64,000 nucleotides of DNA from Oceanobacillus indicireducens (GCF_014647195.1 NZ_BMOS01000006.1:1-64000), one strand, 5' to 3'. Shown: positions 1 through 9,796, counted from the stretch's first letter. Notes: a model not told the origin generated them from the sequence alone. Program-made: numbers and translations.

Positions 1-75
1 TCTTTTTCATACTGGTTGTTTTGTTCAGTTTTCAAAGAGCAAATGTTCTGCCGTTTTCTTAACGGCGACTTGTCT
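1..75 (-). promoter_or_regulatory. rRNA operon leader with boxA-like antitermination site
   Basis: Read on the minus strand, this stretch holds TGCTCTTTGAAAACTGAAC (about 25-43), the boxA-like motif found in Bacillus 16S leaders. It lies just downstream of two strong promoters (76-104 and 170-198). The 16S gene itself would start beyond the left edge. In B. subtilis the rrnD operon is also next to ygzB-perR, which supports the call. Confidence 0.8.
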
Positions 76-104
76 AATATAACATGAATGTAATATCCTG
101 TCAA
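76..104 (-). promoter_or_regulatory. rrn promoter P2 (proximal)
   Basis: On the minus strand: -35 TTGACA (99-104), 17-base spacer, -10 TATATT (76-81). A near-consensus sigma-A promoter pointing left into the rRNA leader. It is the nearer of two tandem promoters. Confidence 0.85.
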
Positions 105-169
105 CGACTATTTTTTTATTTATTGTCGCTAAGTCGTTTGAATCTCTTTCGCTTTTGGCGACGGTTATT

Positions 170-198
170 AATGTACCATGATATAAATTGGAAGTCAA
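170..198 (-). promoter_or_regulatory. rrn promoter P1 (distal)
   Basis: On the minus strand: -35 TTGACT (193-198), 17-base spacer, -10 TACATT (170-175). It lies 94 bp upstream of P2 with the same spacing, the tandem P1/P2 arrangement usual for Bacillus rRNA operons. Confidence 0.75.
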
Positions 199-411
199 CG
201 AAATAAAGAAAATCTAAATTATCTTTTAATTACGTTCAAAACAAGAAAATAAACGCTTCTATTATATAGTAAAATGACATCATGATTCCATTTCTCAATT
301 TTATTTTACTAGAATCCGAACCTGTCACGAATCCCTAACCTTTTAATCCTCAATTTCAAAGAAAATATGCTATACTACAAATGGAATACTAAGGGAGGAA
401 TCTGAAAAAAC

Positions 412-792
412 ATGTCACAATTAGTCTATTCGAGTAAAATAAATAAAATCCGTTCATTTGCTTTAATCTTGATTTTTGCTGGAATTCTTCTTATGTATGT
501 AGGGTTGATTTTCAAAAGTAGAGAATGGTTGATGGTTATCTTCTTCATATTTGGTCTATTAGCAATCTTCGCGAGCTTAATTGTCTATTTATGGATCGGT
601 ACACTCTCGCTCCGAGCCGTCCCGATAATATGTCCCAGTTGTGAGAAACCGACAAAAATGCTCGGACGGGTTGATGCGTGCATGCACTGCAAACAACCGC
701 TCACATTAGATAAAGATTTAGAAGGTATGGAGTTTGACGAGAAATACAATAAACGTAAATATGCCAAACAAAAAAATCAATCAACCGATTAA
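412..792 (+). CDS. ygzB: YgzB family membrane protein (UPF0295)
   Basis: A 126-residue protein with two hydrophobic segments (about residues 14-34 and 39-62), then a cytosolic tail with two CxxC pairs (CPSC near 74, CMHC near 90) that probably bind zinc. The length, the architecture and the position next to perR and an rRNA operon match B. subtilis YgzB, whose function is unknown. An extended -10 (TGCTATACT, 368-376) lies upstream. The GGAGG at 395-399 is 13 bases from the ATG, longer than ideal, but no other start is available. A bidirectional terminator separates it from convergent perR. Confidence 0.85.
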   Translation: MSQLVYSSKINKIRSFALILIFAGILLMYVGLIFKSREWLMVIFFIFGLLAIFASLIVYLWIGTLSLRAVPIICPSCEKPTKMLGRVDACMHCKQPLTLDKDLEGMEFDEKYNKRKYAKQKNQSTD

Positions 793-829
793 AAAAGTCA
801 CCCGGGGGTACCATCCCAGGTGACTTTAA
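791..829. terminator. Bidirectional terminator between ygzB and perR
   Basis: Inverted repeat with AAGTCACC/GGTGACTT arms, with A-rich and T-rich flanks on the two sides, placed between two convergent stop codons. Confidence 0.8.
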
Positions 830-835
830 TTTAAA

Positions 836-1279
836 TTAATGTTTCTCTGTTGCTACCTTACTGCACTCTTCACAAGTTCCATACAATTCCAGGCGGTGGT
901 GGCTAATGTTAAAGCCCGCTACTTGTTCTGCCAGAGATTCTACTTCATCCAATGATGGGTAATGAAAATCTACAATCTTACCGCAACTGTTACAAATAAT
1001 ATGGTAATGGTCGGTTGTAGTGCAATCAAACCTGCTGGAGGAATCTCCATAGGTTAGTTCACGTACGAGCCCGATTTCTTTCAACACACGTAAATTATTG
1101 TAAACTGTTGCAACACTCATATTAGGAAACTTCCCCTCCAGCCCTTTATAAATCTCGTCCGCTGTAGGGTGAGTCATCGAACTTAGAAGGAATTCGAGAA
1201 CTGCATGACGTTGTGGAGTAATCCGGACGCCTGATTCTTTTAATGTATCAATCGCATCTCGCAGTCTTTTTTCAGACAT
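836..1279 (-). CDS. perR: Peroxide-responsive repressor PerR (Fur family)
   Basis: 147 residues. It senses peroxide by metal-catalysed oxidation and represses catalase, haem and iron genes. With the start at 1279 every known ligand falls at B. subtilis numbering: H37, D85, H91, H93 and D104 for the regulatory metal, and C96, C99, C136 and C139 for structural zinc. An in-frame GTG at 1282 would add one residue, but the GAGG ribosome site fits the ATG better. The winged helix occupies the first 80 residues. Neighbours bcp and gsaB fit a peroxide/haem context. A 16-bp palindrome overlapping the promoter may be an autoregulatory site. Confidence 0.95.
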   Translation of the reverse strand: MSEKRLRDAIDTLKESGVRITPQRHAVLEFLLSSMTHPTADEIYKGLEGKFPNMSVATVYNNLRVLKEIGLVRELTYGDSSSRFDCTTTDHYHIICNSCGKIVDFHYPSLDEVESLAEQVAGFNISHHRLELYGTCEECSKVATEKH

Positions 1280-1340
1280 CACAGCAACCTCGCTTTCAAT
1301 TAAATATTCAATCTAATAGATAATATAACATACAACTTAT

Positions 1341-1385
1341 ATTATTAATTAATAATCTTTATAATCAGTGTACCGTTATTCTCAA
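1341..1385 (-). promoter_or_regulatory. perR promoter with AT-rich palindrome
   Basis: On the minus strand: -35 TTGAGA (1380-1385), 16-base spacer, -10 TATAAA (1358-1363). Immediately downstream is the perfect palindrome ATTATTAATTAATAAT (1341-1356). It resembles but does not strictly match the PerR box TTATAATNATTATAA, so autoregulation is an inference. Confidence 0.5.
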
Positions 1386-1446
1386 TTCTAGTCAATATAA
1401 GTAGCTTGAGAATAGTGAAAACTTATCAATTATCTGCTAATATTAA

Positions 1447-2394
1447 TTAATAACCGCGAGTTAAATCAATTTTATTGATGTATTCACCCTTATTACTTAC
1501 ATATACGGTAAGATTCTTATGGAAAATATCCAATGCCCGTTTCACATATTCTGGAGATAGACCGGAGATGTGTGGGGTGATTGTAATATTCTCTTCTTTC
1601 CAGAAGCCATGCTCTTTAGGGAGTGGCTCCTCTTTAAAGACATCAAGAACAGCATGGCCAATTTCTTCGTTGCGTATCGCCCGCAGCAGATCTTCTTCAA
1701 CCAATACATCTCCTCGGCCCATATTTAAAAATACGGCGGATTCTTTCATTGCTTTAAAATGTTCATAAGTTAAAAGCTGTTTCGTTTCCTCTGTACTCGG
1801 TAGAACAGAAACAATTAAATCCGCTTTAGGTAAAATATGCAGTAATTCCGCTGTGTTATATACTTCATCAAAATGCTCAGCTGCTTTCCCGCTCCGGGAA
1901 ATTCCTATTACATTCATTTGAAATGCTTTCGCCAGTCTTGCAGTTTCGCCACCGATTGCACCTGTTCCAAGGATGAGTAATGTCTTTCCGGTAATTTCTT
2001 GAACCCTTACTCCTTTATCCCACTTGGAATGACGCTCATTTTCAATAATGGTTTTCGAATTGCGGTATACTTGAAGAAGCATTGCAATTGCATATTCGGC
2101 CATTTGCGTCTTATGGATGCCTCGCGCGTTTGTAAGCAGGATCCCCTTTTCTTTCAAGCGTTCAAACGGAAAGCCATCCACTCCCGCAGATAAGCAAGCG
2201 ATCCATTTTACGTTAGGTGCTTTTTCAAGCAACTCTTTCGTCACATCATTTCCGTACGTAACATATACTTCTGCCTTCTCCAAGTGCCTCTCCACTTCTG
2301 CATCAGTTTCGCCAAAAATAAATTGCTGCTCTGGAAAAGTCTTTATCAATTTTTCTTGATGCTTGTCTGCTACTTTAGCTGAAAATACAATCAT
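1447..2394 (-). CDS. D-2-hydroxyacid dehydrogenase (NAD-binding)
   Basis: 315 residues of the D-isomer 2-hydroxyacid dehydrogenase family, which reduces 2-oxoacids with NAD(P)H. Visible are the nucleotide-binding GTGAIGG (about 142-148) and the catalytic Arg (NMGRGD), Glu (FKEEP) and His (PHISG). The start is the ATG at 2394: a GAGGAG site lies 8 bases before it and overlaps the earlier in-frame ATG at 2409. Substrate not determinable. It sits between perR and bcp, where B. subtilis has no such gene, so it looks like a lineage-specific insertion into the block. Confidence 0.85.
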   Translation of the reverse strand: MIVFSAKVADKHQEKLIKTFPEQQFIFGETDAEVERHLEKAEVYVTYGNDVTKELLEKAPNVKWIACLSAGVDGFPFERLKEKGILLTNARGIHKTQMAEYAIAMLLQVYRNSKTIIENERHSKWDKGVRVQEITGKTLLILGTGAIGGETARLAKAFQMNVIGISRSGKAAEHFDEVYNTAELLHILPKADLIVSVLPSTEETKQLLTYEHFKAMKESAVFLNMGRGDVLVEEDLLRAIRNEEIGHAVLDVFKEEPLPKEHGFWKEENITITPHISGLSPEYVKRALDIFHKNLTVYVSNKGEYINKIDLTRGY

Positions 2395-2428
2395 GAAATC
2401 ACTCCTCATCCCTATAGATTATGTTCTA

Positions 2429-2902
2429 TTATGCATGAACTTCATCACGTAAATATTCCAGTGCCTCTTCCACATGCCCTTTCACTCGGACTTTACGGTA
2501 TTCTTTTAATAACTTTCCTTCTTTATCAATAATAAAAGTAGAGCGTTCAACTCCATAATATTCTCGTCCAAAATTCTTCTTCAACTTCCAAACATCAAAG
2601 GCTTTAGCTAATTCATGGTTCTCATCCGCCAATAATTCAAATGGCAAATCATGTTTATCGATGAATTTCTGATGTCTTTCCACCGGATCTGGACTTACTC
2701 CAAGAATCACTGCATCCAGCTCACTGAATTTCTCATGATTATCTCTAAAATCACAAGCCTGCGTTGTACAGCCTGGCGTCATATCTTTCGGGTAAAAATA
2801 AAGAATGACATATTTCCCTCTATAATCACTCAAACTGATTTCCTCTCCGGACTGATTCTGTATAGTGAAATTGTTAACTTCTTTTCCTAATTCAACTGTC
2901 AT
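2429..2902 (-). CDS. bcp: Thioredoxin-dependent peroxiredoxin (BCP/PrxQ type)
   Basis: 157 residues, AhpC/TSA fold. It reduces hydroperoxides using thioredoxin. The peroxidatic Cys is in PGCTTQACDF near residue 43, with the resolving Cys five residues later, the mark of the atypical two-Cys PrxQ class. GGAGG is placed 7 bases before the ATG. It corresponds to YgaF of B. subtilis and lies in the same perR-gsaB block; it may be co-transcribed with the dehydrogenase downstream (about 35 bp gap). Confidence 0.9.
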   Translation of the reverse strand: MTVELGKEVNNFTIQNQSGEEISLSDYRGKYVILYFYPKDMTPGCTTQACDFRDNHEKFSELDAVILGVSPDPVERHQKFIDKHDLPFELLADENHELAKAFDVWKLKKNFGREYYGVERSTFIIDKEGKLLKEYRKVRVKGHVEEALEYLRDEVHA

Positions 2903-2935
2903 GAAAATTCCTCCATCTCTTCTATCGCGGTGTAA

Positions 2936-3080
2936 CTGGGTATAGCCCCCACATCAAGCTCCAGCAGACATTTCAGTTTCTAAGTGGGAGTTGCAGCAAC
3001 CAGTAACTGCCCGGTTAATTCGACTAACATTCCGTGAAAGTGAAGTACAGCCCCACAGAATGAAGTTCTACTTTATACCC
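2936..3080 (+). repeat. R2 foldback repeat, diverged copy
   Basis: Between divergent bcp and gsaB. It shares the core blocks of the family: 'GGGTATAGCCCCCAC', 'GGTTAATTCGACTAACATT', then 'CCCCACAGAATGAAGTT' and 'ACTTTAT', compared with the better copy at 26341-26503. It fills most of the 318-bp gap; the remaining bases hold the two 5' ends. No reading frame of its own. Confidence 0.6.
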
Positions 3081-3220
3081 ACTATATCATAGACAGTAAC
3101 TGGATTCCTTAAAAAATGCTTTAATTCATTATGTACGAAATGATAATATTTGATATAGTAAATAGGCATCTATTCATTATATGTATTACTGTAATAACTC
3201 ATGAACAAGGAGGCTTAACG

Positions 3221-4510
3221 ATGAATCATCAAACATCAGAAAAATTGCATCAAGAAGCATTAGAACATATTGTCGGAGGAGTGAATTCCCCTTCCCGCTC
3301 TTATAAAGCAGTAGGTGGTGGTTCACCTGTCTATATGGATCGTGCTGAAGGTCCTTATTTTTACGATGTCGACGGAAATAAATATATTGATTATTTAGCG
3401 GCATATGGTCCAATCATTACGGGACATGCACACCCACATATAACGAAAACGATTCAAGAACAAGCGGCAAAAGGGGTGCTTTACGGAGCACCAACGAGTC
3501 TTGAAAATAAATTTGCGAAAATGTTAAAAGAGGCAATTCCTTCCCTTGAAAAAGTCCGTTTTAATAACTCGGGAACAGAAGCAGTAATGACAACTATCCG
3601 TGTCGCTCGTGCATATACCGGACGAGATAAAATCATCAAATTCGCTGGGTGCTACCACGGACATTTTGATGCAGTGCTCGTTGAAGCAGGCTCAGGACCT
3701 TCCACATTAGGAACACCGGATTCAGCTGGTGTTCCACAAACAACGGCCAATGATGTCATCACTGTTCCTTTCAATGATTTAGCAGGACTAAAAGAAGCAT
3801 TAGAAAAATGGAAGGATCAAGTAGCTGCAGTTCTTGTGGAACCGATTGTCGGGAACTTCGGAATCGTGACACCACATGACGGGTTCCTTCAAGGCGTAAA
3901 TGACCTTGCCCACGCGGCAGGTGCACTCGTTATTTATGATGAAGTCATTTCTGCATTCCGCTTCACTTATGGAAGTGCCCAGCAAGTGTACGGTGTCGAA
4001 CCGGATATGACAGCAATGGGTAAAATCATCGGTGGCGGCTTGCCAATCGGTGCTTATGGCGGGCGGAAAGATATAATGGAACAAGTTGCCCCGCTCGGTC
4101 CAGCTTATCAGGCAGGCACGATGTCAGGTAACCCGTTATCCATGGCTGCGGGGATTGCCTGTTTGGAAGTGCTTCAAGAAGAAGGTGTTTACGACAGGTT
4201 GGAGAAGCTTGGTGCACAGCTTGAAGCAGGTATTTTAGAAAAAGCAGCGAAACATCAAATTGATATTACAATCAATCGTCTGCGCGGAGCATTAACCGTG
4301 TTCTTCGGTACAGAAGAAGTAACAAACTACGCGGAATCCGAGGCAACCGACGGTGAGGCTTTCGCGAAGTTCTTCCAACTGATGCTACATGAAGGAATAA
4401 ACTTGGCCCCATCGAAATACGAAGCCTGGTTCCTAACGACGGAGCATACAGAGAAAGATATTGATGACACAATCGCAGCTGTTGACCGAGCCTTTGAACA
4501 AATGAGATAA
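3221..4510 (+). CDS. gsaB: Glutamate-1-semialdehyde 2,1-aminomutase
   Basis: 429 residues, class III PLP aminotransferase fold. It converts glutamate-1-semialdehyde to 5-aminolevulinate, the tetrapyrrole precursor. The start is at 3221, behind AAGGAGG; the longer in-frame ORF from 3131 has no ribosome site and would overlap promoter sequence. NNSGTEA (phosphate/PLP site), [24 protein letters not shown] with the Schiff-base Lys, and AGTMSGNPL are typical. Its location next to bcp/ygaD equals B. subtilis gsaB rather than hemL of the main hem operon. Confidence 0.93.
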   Translation: MNHQTSEKLHQEALEHIVGGVNSPSRSYKAVGGGSPVYMDRAEGPYFYDVDGNKYIDYLAAYGPIITGHAHPHITKTIQEQAAKGVLYGAPTSLENKFAKMLKEAIPSLEKVRFNNSGTEAVMTTIRVARAYTGRDKIIKFAGCYHGHFDAVLVEAGSGPSTLGTPDSAGVPQTTANDVITVPFNDLAGLKEALEKWKDQVAAVLVEPIVGNFGIVTPHDGFLQGVNDLAHAAGALVIYDEVISAFRFTYGSAQQVYGVEPDMTAMGKIIGGGLPIGAYGGRKDIMEQVAPLGPAYQAGTMSGNPLSMAAGIACLEVLQEEGVYDRLEKLGAQLEAGILEKAAKHQIDITINRLRGALTVFFGTEEVTNYAESEATDGEAFAKFFQLMLHEGINLAPSKYEAWFLTTEHTEKDIDDTIAAVDRAFEQMR

Positions 4511-4512
4511 TC

Positions 4513-4652
4513 AAGAGCGGAAACGCCCGTTTAGCGACGTACAGATTGGACTGAGCCGGAGGAGATAAAGGAAACACAGCGACCAAAGGGAGCTGATGTT
4601 GACTTATCGTACGGAGGTAAAGGAAATTCGATAGTCGCTGGACACTGGAGCT
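4513..4652 (+). repeat. R1 long-hairpin element, copy A
   Basis: Starts 3 bp after the gsaB stop. It folds by AGCGAC (4533-4538) with GTCGCT (4634-4639), GATAA with TTATC, and ACACAGC with GCTGATGT around a loop of about 10 nt. Compared with other copies, the AGCAAC/GTTGCT stem is replaced by AGCGAC/GTCGCT, a compensatory change. The outermost stem is degraded here. Confidence 0.7.
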
Positions 4653-4668
4653 AGATGAGATAGAACAA

Positions 4669-4710
4669 AAACAGGAAGAAATCTTTTAACGGATTTCTTC
4701 CTGTTTTTTA
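4669..4710. terminator. Bidirectional terminator between gsaB and ygaD
   Basis: Long inverted repeat AACAGGAAGAAATC / GATTTCTTCCTGTT followed by a T run on each strand. Confidence 0.85.
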
Positions 4711-6468
4711 TATCTTGATACCATTATCTAAATTCTGGATTTCATATAAATCAAAGTAACTTCCTTGTTTCTTCATTAACTCTTCATGTGAACCTTTTTC
4801 CACGATTTTCCCGTTTTCGATAACGACGATTGTATCGGCATGGGTAATAGTAGCAAGGCGATGGGCAACGATAAAAGTTGTCCGCTCCGCAGCAAGTTTT
4901 TCCATCGTTTCCTGGATCAATGATTCACTCTCCAAGTCAAGAGCTGATGTTGCTTCATCGAATATGAGAATTGGTGGATTTTTCAAGAATACACGGGCGA
5001 TTGCGATTCGTTGTTTCTGACCACCGGATAATTTCACTCCTCGTTCACCGACTAATGTATCGTAGCCTTTCGGGAGACTCATAATAAAATCATGAGCATT
5101 CGCTGCTTTTGCCGCTTCAATTACCTCTTCATCCGAGGCATACGGATTCCCCATTCGGATATTCATTGCAATCGATTCACTAAATAAAATATTGTCCTGT
5201 AAAACCATCCCAATATTATTCCGTAAAGAGCGTGCTTTTACATCCCGAATATCTGTACCGTCTACTCGGATTGCTCCACCGGTCACATCGTAAAAACGCG
5301 GAATCAAGCTAATAAGTGTTGATTTCCCGCCACCGCTCATTCCAACAAGGGCAACGGTTTCCCCTTTTTCCACTTTGAGGTTCACATCTTTCAGTACTTG
5401 CAATTCATCCTCATCATAATGGAATGAAACATGTTCGAACTCCACCGTACCTTCCACTCGGTCCAATTGCTCGGCGCCCTCTTTATCCGTAATATCATAT
5501 TTTTCATTCATGAATTCGAATACCCGGTCAATCGAAGCAATTGATTGGACTAGGACAGTGGATGAGTTGACTAAACGGCGTAACGGGCTATACACCCGGT
5601 CCATGAACCCGACAAAGGCAACCATCGTACCGACTGTCACATTCCCATTAATCACCTGGTAACCTGCATAAGCAATCACGAGCAGTGGAGCAAGGTCTGT
5701 GATTGTGTTCGTGACGGCAAATGTTTTCGCATTCCAGTCTGTATGTTCTAGGGCTTTATTCAGAAAGCCTGAGTTTCGCTTACCAAATTGTTCCTGCTCA
5801 TAATCCTCCAACGCGAAACTACGGGTGACAGGTACTCCTTGAATTCGTTCATGGAGATGGCCCTGAACCTCTGCCAATTTCTGTGACCGTTCTCTTGTAA
5901 GCTGCCTGAGTCGACTATAAAAATATTTAATTGCAAATCCGAAAAACGGAAAGAGCGCAATAGCGACGAGTGTTAACGGAATATCCATAGCAAACATGAT
6001 GCCAAGTGCAATAAATATAGTAATTAAATCCAGCCACACGTTCATTAACCCGGTCATCACGAAATTCTTCGTTTGTTCGACATCATTTATTACCCGGGAA
6101 ATTATTTCACCGGATTTTGTCTTCGAATAATACTTTAAACTGAGCTTTTGAATATGGTCAAAAAGCTTATCACGAATATCGAAAAGAACCGTGTTTCCGA
6201 CCCACTGGGCGTAATATTGTCTGGCATATTCAATCGGTGGACGGATGATTAAGAATATCAGAAAGGCGATTCCCATTACCCATAAAAGTTGGGTTACTTT
6301 CTCATCCGTTGTCAATGTCTCCACATAAATAATATCATCAAGGACATATTTAAGTATCAGTGGCATTAACAAAGGGATTCCGAATTTTAAAATCCCGATT
6401 AAAATCGTCAGGAAAATCTTCCACTTATATGGCTTTACAAATTCCATATATTGTCTAATACTACTCAT
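4708..6468 (-). CDS. ygaD: ABC exporter, fused membrane and ATPase domains (YgaD type)
   Basis: 586 residues: six transmembrane helices in the first 310, then an ABC ATPase. Walker [10 protein letters not shown], signature LSGGQKQR, Walker [13 protein letters not shown] and the H-loop IVAHRL are all intact. Half-transporters of this class form homodimeric lipid or multidrug flippases; the substrate is unknown. Size and location equal B. subtilis YgaD. The ATG is preceded by GAGGAAG. Confidence 0.9.
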   Translation of the reverse strand: MSSIRQYMEFVKPYKWKIFLTILIGILKFGIPLLMPLILKYVLDDIIYVETLTTDEKVTQLLWVMGIAFLIFLIIRPPIEYARQYYAQWVGNTVLFDIRDKLFDHIQKLSLKYYSKTKSGEIISRVINDVEQTKNFVMTGLMNVWLDLITIFIALGIMFAMDIPLTLVAIALFPFFGFAIKYFYSRLRQLTRERSQKLAEVQGHLHERIQGVPVTRSFALEDYEQEQFGKRNSGFLNKALEHTDWNAKTFAVTNTITDLAPLLVIAYAGYQVINGNVTVGTMVAFVGFMDRVYSPLRRLVNSSTVLVQSIASIDRVFEFMNEKYDITDKEGAEQLDRVEGTVEFEHVSFHYDEDELQVLKDVNLKVEKGETVALVGMSGGGKSTLISLIPRFYDVTGGAIRVDGTDIRDVKARSLRNNIGMVLQDNILFSESIAMNIRMGNPYASDEEVIEAAKAANAHDFIMSLPKGYDTLVGERGVKLSGGQKQRIAIARVFLKNPPILIFDEATSALDLESESLIQETMEKLAAERTTFIVAHRLATITHADTIVVIENGKIVEKGSHEELMKKQGSYFDLYEIQNLDNGIKI

Positions 6469-6547
6469 GCAGTCATCTTCCTCTTATACGTGCTATAAAT
6501 AATAGTTACCCATCTATTGTTAACCTTTTTCCTTTCACTTGTAAAAC

Positions 6548-6582
6548 AAAATGCCTTGCTACAATTTGTAACAAAGCATTTA
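6548..6582 (-). terminator. Terminator downstream of ygaC
   Basis: Inverted repeat AAATGC..TTG..TAC / GTA..CAA..GCATTT just beyond the ygaC stop, before the ygaD promoter region. Confidence 0.55.
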
Positions 6583-6595
6583 GATCGATTTCAAT

Positions 6596-7123
6596 CTAAC
6601 GGTATGTAAGGTATCGTTCATACCAATTATCGACGAAATCCGGTGCGAAGGGACCTTTCTGCTGATGGATCCAATGTTTCAATAATCTTAAGTTTTTTTG
6701 TAAGATCCGGTCGATTTCAATCGGATAATTCATCAATTTCCTATGGAGATCATATTCATCTTCATCAAGCAGCTCATACGTCATGTCCGGAAACACTCTC
6801 ACATCCAAATCATAATCAATATATTTCAGGGCTTTATCTTCATATATGAATGGAGAACTAAGATTGCAATAATAATGTATGCCGTTATTTCGGATCATGC
6901 CGATAATATTAAACCAGTGTTCGGAATGGAAATAACAGATTGCCGGTTCCCTTGTCAACCATACTCTACCATCACTTTCCTTCACCTTTGTCCGATCATT
7001 TGCCCCGATTATTTCTGACTCCGTACCTTTTAAAACTAGGCTGCTTTCCCATATGCGATGAACCGTCCCATTATGTTTATAGCTTTGTATTTCTATTCTA
7101 GAACCAGGCTCCGGAGCAACCAC
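6596..7123 (-). CDS. ygaC: Nucleoside tri-/diphosphate phosphatase, DUF402 family (YgaC type)
   Basis: About 175 residues. The family (UPF0374/DUF402) hydrolyses nucleoside tri- and diphosphates. Recognisable are IQSYKHNG near the N-terminus, IGANDRT, and [11 protein letters not shown], the family core. The likely start is GTG at 7123, nine bases after AAGGAAGG; this gives the usual family length, whereas the TTG at 7132 touches the ribosome site. It lies between ygaD and sspE as in B. subtilis. Confidence 0.85.
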   Translation of the reverse strand: MVAPEPGSRIEIQSYKHNGTVHRIWESSLVLKGTESEIIGANDRTKVKESDGRVWLTREPAICYFHSEHWFNIIGMIRNNGIHYYCNLSSPFIYEDKALKYIDYDLDVRVFPDMTYELLDEDEYDLHRKLMNYPIEIDRILQKNLRLLKHWIHQQKGPFAPDFVDNWYERYLTYR

Positions 7124-7206
7124 TTGGATCAACCTTCCTTTTACGTTAATTACTCTTTTCTTTTTATATCTTATCTATTATAAAGGGAATGATATAAAAT
7201 ATAAAG

Positions 7207-7240
7207 GAAAAGAGCCTCCTATAACGGAAGCTCTTTTTTA
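7207..7240 (-). terminator. Terminator of sspE
   Basis: AAGAGC..TCC / GGA..GCTCTT inverted repeat just after the sspE stop on the minus strand. Confidence 0.65.
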
Positions 7241-7246
7241 TCCAAG

Positions 7247-7414
7247 TTATTTTTTGTTTTGTTGAGACTTTTGGTTTTTGCGTTTTACTTCTTGTGCATC
7301 AGTCTCAGAAGCAAACTCTGTCCCATATTGACCTTGCTGTGCCATTTGGTTTTGCTGTCTTACTTTTTGTACATTGGTGCCCGCCTTAGAGTTTTTAGGG
7401 TTGTTGTTAGCCAT
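7247..7414 (-). CDS. sspE: Gamma-type small acid-soluble spore protein
   Basis: 55 residues, rich in Asn, Gln, Lys and Ala, without Cys or Trp. It is an amino-acid store made in the forespore and cut at germination by the GPR protease; the cleavage-type motif TEFASET is at about residues 32-38. The start is the ATG at 7414, placed after GGAGGTGATATTG; the longer ORF upstream has no signal. It is shorter than B. subtilis SspE (84 aa): one of the two repeats is missing. Expected to be sigma-G dependent. Confidence 0.9.
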   Translation of the reverse strand: MANNNPKNSKAGTNVQKVRQQNQMAQQGQYGTEFASETDAQEVKRKNQKSQQNKK

Positions 7415-7517
7415 CAATATCACCTCCGTAGTTGTTAATTTATCCATTTCTCGCAGGACTATACGGAGGAAAATATTACTTCTGGAAAGCTTGGAGAGGC
7501 ACTAGGCACCAAAATGT

Positions 7518-8582
7518 CTAAAAACCGCGGATTCTTAAATGCGATACAGGAAATGGTAGTTTTTTCATTTCGTCTGGGCTCGCCAGACGGAGGCGGTTGT
7601 CTGCCACTTCGATCGCATCTGTTTCGGCTTCGTAAATTTCGATATCCCATATTAAATGGCTGAAGACGTGTTTCAAATCGCCGTCCCGTTTCCCAAGCAT
7701 AACATCAACACCGTATTCTTTTTTAAACCACTTCGGGATATCGATTAGAGCAACTTCGCTGAGCGGAACCATTGGAAATTGGTACATATTCGCAAGCAAT
7801 CCCGTTTCCGGTCGTTTTTCAATTAAATAATTGCCGTCCGCATTTTTCACCTTTAGTGCTGCATAAAATATTGGCTTTTGTTTTTTCGCCTTCGATTTTA
7901 CTGGTAATTCGGCTTGAGCACCGACTTCAAAGGCACGGCAATGTTCTAGTACGGGACAGACGAGGCAAGCAGGTGACTTCGGTGTGCAAATTGTTGCACC
8001 AAGGTCCATAATCGCCTGATTAAAAGATGATGGATCTTCTTTTGAAATCACTTCCCTAACGACTGTTTCAAAATGTTTTTTCGTTCGCGGACGAGCGATA
8101 TCATCATTAATTAATAACAAACGGGAAAATACGCGCATGACATTTCCATCCACGGCTGGTTCTGGCTGATTAAATGCAATAGACAGAATTGCTCCTTGAG
8201 TGTAGGGGCCGACACCTTTTAAGCTTCCCAACTCCTTCTTTTCATCCGGAATGGTTCCCCCATAATTTTCCACGACTTCCTGTACCGCTGTATGTAAGTT
8301 CCTCGCCCGTGAATAATATCCTAACCCTTCCCACTCTTTCAATACTTCTTCTTCTGGGGCTTCTGCGAGTGAGTATACGGTTGGATATTTCTCCATAAAA
8401 CGTTTAAAATAAGGGATAACAGTATCTACTTTGGTTTGTTGCAGCATGATCTCAGATACCCAAATACGATAAGGGTCCCTCGACTCTCTCCAAGGGAGCA
8501 TGCGCTTATTTTCATGATACCAAGTTAATAAATCAGATTCGAATGCTTTTATGTTAAAATTTTGTAAAATATCTTCTACCAT
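7518..8582 (-). CDS. mutY: A/G-specific adenine DNA glycosylase MutY
   Basis: 354 residues. It removes adenine mispaired with 8-oxoguanine. The N-terminal glycosylase domain shows the catalytic Glu in SEIMLQQT (about 43), the helix-hairpin-helix LKGVGPYT with the Asp of AVDGNV, and the 4Fe-4S cysteines of C-x6-C-x2-C-x5-C near 195-211. The C-terminal NUDIX-like 8-oxoG recognition domain covers about 235-354. AGGAAGGTGG precedes the ATG. It is divergent from yfhP, as in B. subtilis. Confidence 0.93.
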   Translation of the reverse strand: MVEDILQNFNIKAFESDLLTWYHENKRMLPWRESRDPYRIWVSEIMLQQTKVDTVIPYFKRFMEKYPTVYSLAEAPEEEVLKEWEGLGYYSRARNLHTAVQEVVENYGGTIPDEKKELGSLKGVGPYTQGAILSIAFNQPEPAVDGNVMRVFSRLLLINDDIARPRTKKHFETVVREVISKEDPSSFNQAIMDLGATICTPKSPACLVCPVLEHCRAFEVGAQAELPVKSKAKKQKPIFYAALKVKNADGNYLIEKRPETGLLANMYQFPMVPLSEVALIDIPKWFKKEYGVDVMLGKRDGDLKHVFSHLIWDIEIYEAETDAIEVADNRLRLASPDEMKKLPFPVSHLRIRGF

Positions 8583-8703
8583 TGTGCCACCTTCCTTTGG
8601 TACAATTGATGTATACGATTAAAAGTAACCTAAAAAATTATTGCTGTTTTTGACTATGAACATTGATTAATAATAATTAAAACGATAGGAAGTGTCCTTA
8701 ATT

Positions 8704-9690
8704 ATGGATACCGCTACACATATTGTAATGGGCGTCTCACTTGCAGGACTTGCAACATTAGACCCCGTTGTACAGAGTGATCCAATGCTCTTTAACGCTG
8801 TACTCGTCGGAACAATTGTCGGGTCCCATGCACCAGACTTTGATACCGTATTTAAAATGAAAGATAACGCCACCTACATCCGGCACCATAGAGGAGCAAG
8901 CCATTCGATCCCAGCCGTTATCCTATGGGGGCTACTCGTTTCCGGTGGTATATACTTATTCGTCCCAGAAGTAAGCTTTCTTCATTTATGGCTCTGGACT
9001 GCCCTTGCCGTGATCATTCACGTGACAGTTGATCTCTTCAATGCATACGGAACTCAAGCTTTCCGGCCGTTTACGAATAAATGGATTGCAAAAGGCTTCA
9101 TCAACACGTTCGATCCATATATTTTCACATTGAACGTTGTCGGAATCATCGCCTGGTCACTCGGGGCAAATCCCGCCTATACGTGGATCACGATTTATAC
9201 GGTCATCATCCTCTACTATATTAAACGATACTTGGATAAACGGGAAATCGTTCATAAAATCAAAGAACATTTTCCTGATACAGTAGAGATTGCAACTTCA
9301 CCAACATTAAAACAAAATTATTGGCGGGTCGCAATTACGACGAAAAATCGGTTCTATGTAGGTAAAGTGGAAAATCGTCATATTGAAATTGTAGATGAAT
9401 TCGAGAAAATATCCTTACCGGAAATTCCACTTATTGAAACAGCGAAGACGGATGAAAATATTGCTGCATTCTTGAACTTCTCCCCCGTTTACCGCTGGGA
9501 AATCAATGAGTTCGATGCCTATACCGAAGTAAGACTGATTGACCTTCGCTACCGCTCGAATGATTATTATCCATTTGTCGCTGTAGTGAAAATCAACCCA
9601 GACCTTGAAGTTATCAGTTCCTACACAGGTTGGATCTTCTCTGAGCATAAGCTGCAGCGGAAATTATATGCTAGTGACACGCTCGCCTAA
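8704..9690 (+). CDS. yfhP: Membrane-bound metal-dependent hydrolase, YfhP/YdjM family
   Basis: 328 residues. The N-terminus MDTATHIVMGVSLAGL is typical; HAPDFD and HRGASHS give the His/Asp metal-site residues, and about four membrane segments follow up to residue 170, with a soluble C-terminal half. The role is unproved; in B. subtilis YfhP influences the neighbouring yfhL-yfhQ genes. Start at ATG 8704: the in-frame GTG at 8692 directly abuts the AGGAAG ribosome site. Two hairpins follow the stop. Confidence 0.85.
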   Translation: MDTATHIVMGVSLAGLATLDPVVQSDPMLFNAVLVGTIVGSHAPDFDTVFKMKDNATYIRHHRGASHSIPAVILWGLLVSGGIYLFVPEVSFLHLWLWTALAVIIHVTVDLFNAYGTQAFRPFTNKWIAKGFINTFDPYIFTLNVVGIIAWSLGANPAYTWITIYTVIILYYIKRYLDKREIVHKIKEHFPDTVEIATSPTLKQNYWRVAITTKNRFYVGKVENRHIEIVDEFEKISLPEIPLIETAKTDENIAAFLNFSPVYRWEINEFDAYTEVRLIDLRYRSNDYYPFVAVVKINPDLEVISSYTGWIFSEHKLQRKLYASDTLA

Positions 9691-9712
9691 ATTGATTTAT
9701 CGTTAGAAAACG

Positions 9713-9745
9713 AAGGTTGTCACCAAGCTATTAGGTGGCAACCTT
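9713..9745 (+). terminator. First hairpin after yfhP
   Basis: AAGGTTG.CACC / GGTGGCAACCTT stem without a strong T run. A second, stronger hairpin follows at 9767. Confidence 0.5.
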
Positions 9746-9766
9746 ATGTAGATAATAATACCAAAT

Positions 9767-9796
9767 AAGAACAGCAGGCTATCCTGCTGTTCTTTT
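9767..9796. terminator. Bidirectional terminator between yfhP and yfhH
   Basis: Perfect inverted repeat AAGAACAGCAGG / CCTGCTGTTCTT followed by T residues, between convergent genes. Confidence 0.85.

Noticed and set aside
1341-1356. Definite PerR box at perR
   Set aside because: The palindrome is perfect but even-length and does not fit the 7-1-7 PerR consensus; kept only as a possible site.
4513-4652. Hammerhead ribozyme in R1 (CTGATG and GAAA motifs)
   Set aside because: The core CTGATGA and GAAAC elements are not in the required arrangement, and the CTGATG lies in a helix.
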